A stretch of DNA of 64,000 nt. Source: Gibbula magus. Taxonomy: Eukaryota; Mollusca; Gastropoda; Trochida; Trochidae. The notes beneath the pieces were generated by a model. It did not search any database, was not told where the DNA came from, and saw nothing but the letters and a program-made list of their open reading frames with translations. The stretch is from the NCBI GenBank assembly GCA_936450465.1, contig OW388290.1, positions 27,331,457 through 27,395,456 of the forward strand, written 5' to 3'. Both the position numbers and the translations under genes were made by a program. Of the stretch, positions 57,206 to 64,000 are shown in pieces (the stretch's first letter is position 1; each line of letters starts with the position of its first letter).

Positions 57206-58704
57206 ATGCCATAAGCTAAAAATATGATTCATCACAAAACTATGACTTCACACGCACTGTCCTCATTGCAATACAGGTGTTATGGCTTTGTTGTACATTT
57301 ATTATCCTGCTATTATTGCTGATTGATTAAACGAGACATTGCGTTTCTTTGATAAAAAACAATATTTCAAATATAGTAACAAAAGCATAACTATGTAAAT
57401 GATAACATAATCGCCATTCCTGCCTTCCTGCAATCCATTACAAATGTACCATGACATTTCATTTACATATACAGATATAAGTATTTCAATCGATAAAAAC
57501 ATATAATATGTCGTAAGTATAAGGGATAAAGTACTGCTGAAGGGGTTTTTGACGATTTGATATAAAGGGTTTATTGTTTATTTTTCAAGACGGAGATTTG
57601 CTTTTCAATTGAAGTATATTATAGTATATACAATAACATGATTTTAAGTATTTACTTCTTAATTTTCATGAAGATGGATGGAGATATGACATAGTTTAAA
57701 ATGTTATTTTTATCAATTTTAATCCACCAGCAAGTTTATGCCAACATTGATTATTAACAGAATTTTTATTTGACGCTTATATGCGTCACTGGTCTTAGTG
57801 ATTTGTTCGACATATTTGTTAAAAATAGTTAGGCATATCAACAATTTTGAGAAGTATTCATATTAGATTATTAATTTTTACACATTTAGAAGAGTTATAT
57901 AATATCACATTATATACATATACATGTACCAAATGTCTACAATGATCAAGGAATGCTATATGTTCTGATTTTAAAGATAACAGAACCGCTCTGTTTTGTT
58001 CGATGTTAATTCGTTTATTCATATAGAGAATATTTTCAAGTAAACAAAACACTAATTATTATTTCGATGCGTCACCATATGGCGGTTTTTATTATTGACA
58101 ATATAATAATTGCATTATAACTAACTGTTACTTGTTTACAGTTTTTAGAAAAACATTGTTCGGGCTATCACTTAGATTCAGTGTAATACCACTGACCTAA
58201 ATTACATTTATAGATACAGCATCGCATGAGCTTTACTGAAAAATCAGGCTTTATCATTTTCCTAACATGATATAAAAAGGCATAAATTATTTAAACTTTT
58301 ACATTGGTTGAGGACATCTGTATTGTGATATGGGATATTTCAAATATTTACAAAGAATAGTACTTAGTCTAGGCATGCTTTACAGTAAAAGGAGACCATG
58401 TATTCATCTTCAGTCAGATTAAGATAAGGTTATTTACAAAAAGGAAAAATCTTAAAACATTGTTATATCTAACAGTTTCTAACTAATTTTAAATTTACCA
58501 CGAAACTAAGATTCTAAGGAAAAGAAAGCATCACTTCATCATTTTATGTAACAATGTTTTTAAGAGAACCTGCTGATCCATTTTCCTTATTTATATTGCA
58601 AATAAGTTTTACTTAACTGTTTAAAACGCATCGATAATATATGGAATGTGTATCTTTCGCATTTTGAGATGAATGAATTGGAACTAAATAAATTTGATCA
58701 ACTT
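57206..58704. other. AT-rich DNA, no gene seen
   Basis: Stop-dense on both strands. No repeat shared with the rest of the window noticed. Confidence 0.45.
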
Positions 58705-58880
58705 ACCTTGGCCGTGTGTTCGTTTTAACATCGGTACAATTCTGAATTCTGTGCAAGAGGGGGTGTGACAGGATGACAGGATGACAGGATGGGATGTGAT
58801 ACAGGATGTTACACAACAGTCAGATGGGGTCTAAGGTTTAACGACAATCCTTTGATGTCATGAGCAGGGTGACACTATTG
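58705..58880 (-). other. Possible 5' exon with perfect splice donor
   Basis: The minus strand carries CAAG|GTAAGT, a perfect donor, at 58705. The 25 bases before it begin with ATG and encode MLKRTHGQ. A TATA-like CTATAAG lies near 58895. This could be a first exon of the candidate receptor gene, but the peptide is no signal sequence and the donor could be chance. Confidence 0.2.
58767..58792. repeat. Short GATGACAG minisatellite
   Basis: About three units of GACAGGAT in a row, followed by GGGATGTGATACAGGATG. Confidence 0.8.
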
Positions 58881-60199
58881 ATGCTGTGTTAACGAACTTA
58901 TAGTAAATTGTTAGTGTATTGCTTGCAGTGTGTCAAACATACTAAGCTCGTATTGGTCAAAGCAAACAGCCAATGAAATTTCCAAAGTACAGAAAATAAA
59001 AAGTAAGAAACAGATATGTCCATAATGATTAATGACAACGGATTACCATGGAATGAGAAAGAAACCTAACACGGTAGGTTTTGTTGTATTTCTCTTTCTT
59101 AAAATTGTTAAGTAATTTTCATTATGTCCAGTACTTGAAGAGAGTTAAACACTTCCTTTAGTTATACATCGTAAGTTTCACTTTCTAGAATCAAAATACT
59201 TTGAGATAGTATCATACCTGTATGTGCTTGCATTTCATTTCAAATGTTGAATAATGGAATAGATAATCTTTAGACATAGAAACGAGATGTGTTGGTGCTA
59301 GCAAGATGATCCCGAATGTACATCTGCTAGTTATTCATACAAATCTTCGTTATCACTAGACTAACTTGTTCAAAGCATGATCTTATTGCTAGAATCATAG
59401 TCTGACATAGGGGAAAAAGGTCAGTGACAGACAAACACACAAAATTACGCTATAGAATTAACACTTCAAAATGATACAAAGAAAAGACAATGGCGGTAGA
59501 TTTACGTTGGGATCCACTCGGCATTATCGGAGATTAAACAATCTAAACACATGTGTACAAGAGCCAAAGTTAATTAATTACAGAACAAAATATGCCGACA
59601 TTGTTTCTAATAACTTTGATCACTTTGAGGCTGTTTAGACAAGTGAAATCAGCGAAAATACGTCACGGATATACGAGTGTACGTATAATGTAAACAATAA
59701 CATGAGCCAGATAATTGTTAGGGCACGACTCCTGAGTAACACGTCACACCTCCGCTAGCAGCTGATTGACTTATGAAACGTTTGGCGGCTGTGATAGTGA
59801 AGTATTTTTTAAAACGTTTTTTTCTTCTATTTTGGGGTTAATATTTTATCCAATCGTTTTGTGTCTTTATTATTTACTGCTGTCAGAATCATTTCCGCGA
59901 AACCTTCCCCCTGAGGTTAGAATATATTTAAGGAATACTGTCAAAATATTTGCATAAGGTTTTCATGTACAATCATTTAAAGGAGAAGATAATTAACTAA
60001 ATTTACATTTTCTAGTTAAAAAACCCTGCCACCTTGCATGGAGGGTACAAGCCGAAATACGATAATGTCTGCTTTTTCAAGTTTAGGTTATTCTTGGATT
60101 GTTTTGCCAACTTGTCTCGGTTCATTTGACGAGTTACCATCAGTTAAACACAAGGGTGTGTGAAATAAGTGTCAAATATTGTGATTCCTTTTTCCCTGG
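58881..60199. other. AT-rich DNA, no gene seen
   Basis: A plus-strand frame at 59766-59957 is hydrophobic but unsupported. 59960-60010 resembles 50170-50210 and 61150-61190, so it belongs to the diverged duplicated block. Confidence 0.4.
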
Positions 60200-60545
60200 G
60201 GCTGTAACTCGTTTTATTTTATCATAGGACGCAGCACTCACCTGCTTTTAAAACTCGGTTATACAGAGACTAGAATTTCCCTTGACTGCATCAATCACAT
60301 TTTCAGAACAGTTCCGTAAACCTTCTTAAAATCCTGACAGCAAATGTGTACGCCATCAAGAGATTTATTGAAGGAAAGTGAGTTCTGGGTAATTGATTAT
60401 GACGATTAGTGATAAAAATCAGAAACATATTAATTTGACACCACCTATTCTGGATATGTAAACATTTTACTGTTACTGTACCTCCAATCAAAATACCAAC
60501 GGACAAACTGACAATATCTGCCACACTGCAAGCACCATTAAAGTG
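60200..60545 (-). pseudogene. Receptor paralogue relic Y
   Basis: Diverged copy of the 50.4-51.4 kb block. On the minus strand it has a membrane segment SVADIVSLSVGILIGGTVTV (about 60530-60470), a broken LNKSLDG exon (60395-60350), and a VIDAVKGN block (about 60300-60270) also found in X and Z. The second part is deleted and frameshifted. No terminal exon is found, so it cannot make the full tail. Confidence 0.5.
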
Positions 60546-60675
60546 AATAAGAAAACAAATCCGTGAATCCATGTTTTGTAAAATTGATTTATAAAAACTC
60601 ATTTTGAAAGTTTAGATTAATATTCATATTATGATAATACTTTTAATTGCAACATTAAATTTAAATGATTCTACT

Positions 60676-60735
60676 TTTGATCTCGCCGCTAATGACTGCG
60701 ATACTGCCGAAGCGGCGTTAATCAATAACTAACTC
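60676..60735 (+). repeat. SINE/LINE tail fragment
   Basis: TCTCGCCGCTAATGACTGCG then GCCGAAGCGGCGTTAATCAA with AACTAACTCAATCA. It matches the LINE end at 24070-24110 better than the main SINE tail. Confidence 0.65.
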
Positions 60736-61412
60736 AATCAACTTTTGATAATACTAAGAAGGTAATGGCCACGTTAACTAAAGGTTATGACGTCTGTTGT
60801 ACAAGTTAATCAAGTAACTGACAATCAAGCGAAATGTCTAAACTTTTGAAAGAATATCTTTATTATGAGCAGAAAATAAGGACGCAGATGTCCGTCAGTC
60901 TCTGTTAGAAACTGCTTGTAAGCTGGCCCCTATAAGTGTCACTCGCTATTAAATTTACCCTAATATGCGGCTTTAATGAACTAATTAAACATTGTGAAAT
61001 TATGTGTTACTCATGCAAAATATTGTGAGGAGTATTCATGTTAGATTTTTGGATATATAAGATCAACTTAATTAAATAGTCGTTCATTAGACATATTCTG
61101 ATTTGTAGGAATACTTGAAAATCATGATTAACTACACATTCTAGATATTTTTAAAAGGAGACGATAATTACCTTCATTTACATTTTTTAGTAGAATGTTT
61201 TCTTGCCTATAATCACAACGGTAATCACAGCCATAAACTGATTAGGTCTGATATTTTAATTGTCTGTGTCCTTAGGTTACTTTGGAGTGCTTTGTCGACT
61301 GGTCCCATGTCATTTAAACAGCAATTCCTGGTGCATGTATATATGAACAATCTGTGCCTACTCGTGTGATTTCGTTTTGCTGTCGTCCCCTGTAACTCAT
61401 GTTTCTTCATAA

Positions 61413-61790
61413 TAGAAAACACCAGCCGTCTGCTTTACAACACCTAACTCGGCCATACAGAGACTAAATCTCCCTTGACTGCATCAATCACATTGTCAGA
61501 GCAATCGTGAGATACTACTTAAAATCCTTTCAAGAGTTTAATTTTCGTCCTATTTTATATTTCTCTGACTGGAATAGTGTCTTCTTCTTTCCCACCATCT
61601 AGGGATTCATTGAATATAAGTGGTTTTAAGGGTTATTGATTATGACGATTAATGATAAAGGTCAGAAACACCTTTATCTGACATCACTTACTATTGAGAC
61701 GTCACCTGTTAGTAACAAGCTTAATTCCTACCAAAATGCCAACACACACACTAACAATGACTGCTACACTCTTAGCAGAATGAATGAATC
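61413..61790 (-). pseudogene. Receptor paralogue relic Z
   Basis: Minus strand: membrane segment HSAKSVAVIVSVCVGILVGI (about 61790-61720), then FNESLDGGKEEDTIPVREI (61614-61560) running into a stop where copy X has its donor. A VIDAVKGD block near 61490 is one base short of the frame in X. Spacing to X is conserved if the LINE fragment in X is removed. Probably a dead duplicate. Confidence 0.5.
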
Positions 61791-62510
61791 GCATAGTTTG
61801 TTTTAAATTATTGAAGGCTCGTATCTGATTGCAAGTTTGTCAATTGTCACAAGTCAACAAAATAGTACAAAAGCTCTATGACTTGTTAATTAGCTGAAAC
61901 GACAGACTTTCTCGTTAAGCTATATCATTCAAAGTATTTCTTGCTCCGAATAATGTACAAGTTCAAAACTTCATGGTACATGTGAAATATATACACACTT
62001 GCATTATATTTTTGAAGGATTGATGAAGCTTTTAATTTCAATGATTGCTTGAGGAAAGTTTACACAATCAAGTTGTTTTGGACAAGGTGAGATGTTGTAA
62101 CAAAATGTTGATGTTTTATAAAACACAATTCAAGTACTGTTCTGTCTGGTTCTGTTTTTTGCTCATATAGGAACTTTGTATTGAGTTAACTAATGTGATT
62201 ATTCAGGTTTCCACTGTTAGTTCCCTGAAGACAAATAAGTACTTAAGCACAATTCACCTGTGTTCATGAAAGATATTTTTTAAAACTGAGTACTAGTGTG
62301 ATGGAATGGTCAACCGACGCAAGGACTAACTGAGCATCATAAGTCAGCATCAGAGTCACCCCAGCACATCAGCTGGTTTAACATATGTGTCGATATATAT
62401 ACAATTGGTGATTGGTCAACATTCCATGACGTGGTATGCAAAGGATGAAATACCTGTATGTTAACACATTTGTTTTGTATCTACAGAGATATTCTGTACA
62501 TTTATAAGAT
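61791..62510. other. AT-rich DNA, no gene seen
   Basis: Contains the possible counterpart of 56050-56160 at 62070-62170. No coding signal. Confidence 0.35.
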
Positions 62511-62517
62511 AAATAGT

Positions 62518-62640
62518 TGCGTTTGTAAAATTTCCGGGATTCATTGCTATTCAACACCCGCAAATTTAGTTTAAAACCGACGGCGTTAGCCGGAGGTTTT
62601 AAACGCTGAATTTTGCGGGTATTCATTGTAATTCAACATA
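62518..62640. repeat. Palindromic repeat, arms of about 42 bp
   Basis: 62543-62585 and 62589-62630 are imperfect inverted arms (ATTCAACACCCGCAAATT against TTTTGCGGGTATTCATTG) with a GC-rich tip GACGGCGTTAGCCGG. The outer segment TTGCGTTTGTAAAATTTCCG is shared with 8940-8965. Confidence 0.78.
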
Positions 62641-63464
62641 GGCAAATCAACCAATCAGAATCAAGGATACACCGAAATCATGTTACAATATTTGTTCTAT
62701 CAGCTTTATATAACACTTGTGATAGGTGCTATGTCACAACCTCTCTCACATTATGAGACTTTGTGACTCCGGGGGGATTGTCCCATCACCAGACTCTTTT
62801 TGGTTCACTGGAGTTGCCAACACAAGTGTCCAGTGGGGAATACTGTCTTCGCGGCTAATTAATCCATTATAGTAAAGGGGAACATTAATCTTGATTAATA
62901 CAAGTGTTATAAAGGGGAACAATGTCTTTGCATCGTACGATTCTTCTTACTTTTAAGGCTCATACTTAAATTCCAAAATATCAAACTTTATGGTCCAATA
63001 AAAGACTAATAAGAACACATTTCCTTGAAATGAAGATGATAGTTAGAGCATACATACCTTCACAGTAACTGAAGAATATACGGAAAGAATGTCCGTACAT
63101 AGGAAAACAATTAAAAACTACAGGTTGGTACAAGTGATATTTTCAATATATCCGCATTTATCACTGATACACTTCCAAACCGCTAATTTGTGTGTGCAAG
63201 TTTAAATGTTGTCCTTACCCATTCCAAATAACACAAAAAAACCTTCAATAGACATTCAGGAGATGCCACTTGCATATAGGCTTACGTCACATCACTGTAC
63301 CAACAAACACGGTGTCAGTAACTGCCACAATGTTGATAGCTTCAATGCAAATGATAAAAAAATGTCGTCTCACACATTGTTTCCTATGCATAATTCAGAT
63401 CTGATATTGGGATAAGAGATGTTTCAAAACTACAATTAAATCATCTCTAACCAGAAGGGACTTA
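62641..63464. other. AT-rich DNA, no gene seen
   Basis: A plus-strand frame at 63206-63415 has no recognised content. Nothing else noted. Confidence 0.4.
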
Positions 63465-63620
63465 CCAGCGCACTAGGAATCAATAATTAGTTTAAAGAGA
63501 CAAGTTTTTTGCCTTACTTTTGTCAGGAAATTACGTCAGTTCCTTTCCTATTCCGAGTAAATATGTGTCTGTGCAACATCAACACGTCGGTTCAGTGAAG
63601 GCAGACTAAGTTTCAGGTAA
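63465..63620. repeat. Diverged repeat family R2, copy c
   Basis: AGGAATCAATAATTAGTTTA, CAGGAAATTACGTCAGTTCC and GAGTAAATATGTGTCTGTGC correspond to 55165-55285. Confidence 0.65.
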
Positions 63621-64000
63621 TGACCTGATAACACATTAATGTTTTAAAACTAAAGTTATTTAAAATTTTAAGAAATACACTGATAATGAAAATAACAATG
63701 AAGGTGTGGTCACTGATAAATGTCCATTTCCTCTAAATATAAAACAAACTACTTAAGATTATTTAATATAATACTATTTTTTCCATATCAAATTTGTCAA
63801 TTAACTTACCTGAAAATACATTCCTTTATTATAATGTTATGCAGATGACAATGGATTGAACAATTAAAAAAATAATTATATCAAACATTTGTAAATTGTT
63901 CTTTCTGATGAAACATATTTGTAAAACAAAACGAAGGAGAATTTTTTTCGCTAATATTTGTATAGAATGTAATATGAACATCATTCTAACTAATACTTAG
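63621..64000. other. AT-rich DNA to the window end
   Basis: No gene seen. A perfect donor-like CAG|GTAAGT on the minus strand at about 63808 has no protein-like exon before it. Confidence 0.4.

Noticed and set aside
57011..57214. Frame with repeated NLQFRIP peptide
   Set aside because: Translation of the local CACGAAATCTACAATTTAGA tandem repeat.

Overview
This is a window of nuclear DNA from an animal, AT-rich and dominated by transposable elements. I infer a mollusc, most likely a gastropod of the abalone type. The reasons are the repeat types: a tRNA-derived SINE family with a 'GCGGCGTTAAACCCC' tail followed by CTCAC repeats, a DIRS-like element, RNase H-bearing LINEs and many palindromic MITE-like repeats. 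Codon patterns, apparent splice sites and the lack of operons exclude a prokaryote. The species call comes from recall of such repeats, not from a search.

Layout. 1-3972: the 3' part of a DIRS-like (tyrosine recombinase) retrotransposon running off the left edge. It has a gag end, RT, RNase H, a methyltransferase-like segment and a recombinase with all catalytic residues, but is broken by two frameshifts and one stop. 4388-8934: a very young 2.25-kb tandem duplication carrying a broken LINE RT on the minus strand. 8935-15300: hairpin repeats, SINE copies (one complete with target-site duplication at 11961-12301), an old tandem repeat and a second SINE type. 16.9-19.5 kb: protein-like but frameshifted sequence on the minus strand, interrupted by a SINE. 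20.9-24.1 kb: a TTAA-flanked MITE, a SINE and a decayed I/Nimb-like LINE. 27.7-29.1 kb: two apparently identical 412-bp palindromic elements.

31918-46254: a 4.67-kb tandem duplication. Its second copy is split by a complete, young Gypsy-type LTR retrotransposon (38295-43278, minus strand; 204-bp LTRs identical by eye, 5-bp target duplication, gag-protease and pol frames separated by one UGA). The first copy supplies the empty target site. The duplication ends inside a palindromic foldback element (46011-47365) built of about 60-bp repeats in both orientations.

48.8-63.6 kb: the most gene-like part. On the minus strand, in the right order, are a short C-type-lectin-like motif (52.9 kb), a transmembrane-like segment (51.3 kb), a short exon (50.6 kb) and a terminal exon with stop (48.8-49.0 kb). 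The last two join in frame across plausible splice sites. Two diverged, broken copies of the membrane and juxtamembrane segments lie at 60.2-60.5 and 61.4-61.8 kb. I read this as the 3' end of a candidate membrane-receptor gene with relics of paralogues. A rearranged Tc1 transposase, a LINE end and SINEs are inserted among them. Apart from this candidate, no host gene is recognised. Most remaining sequence is AT-rich, intron-like or intergenic DNA.
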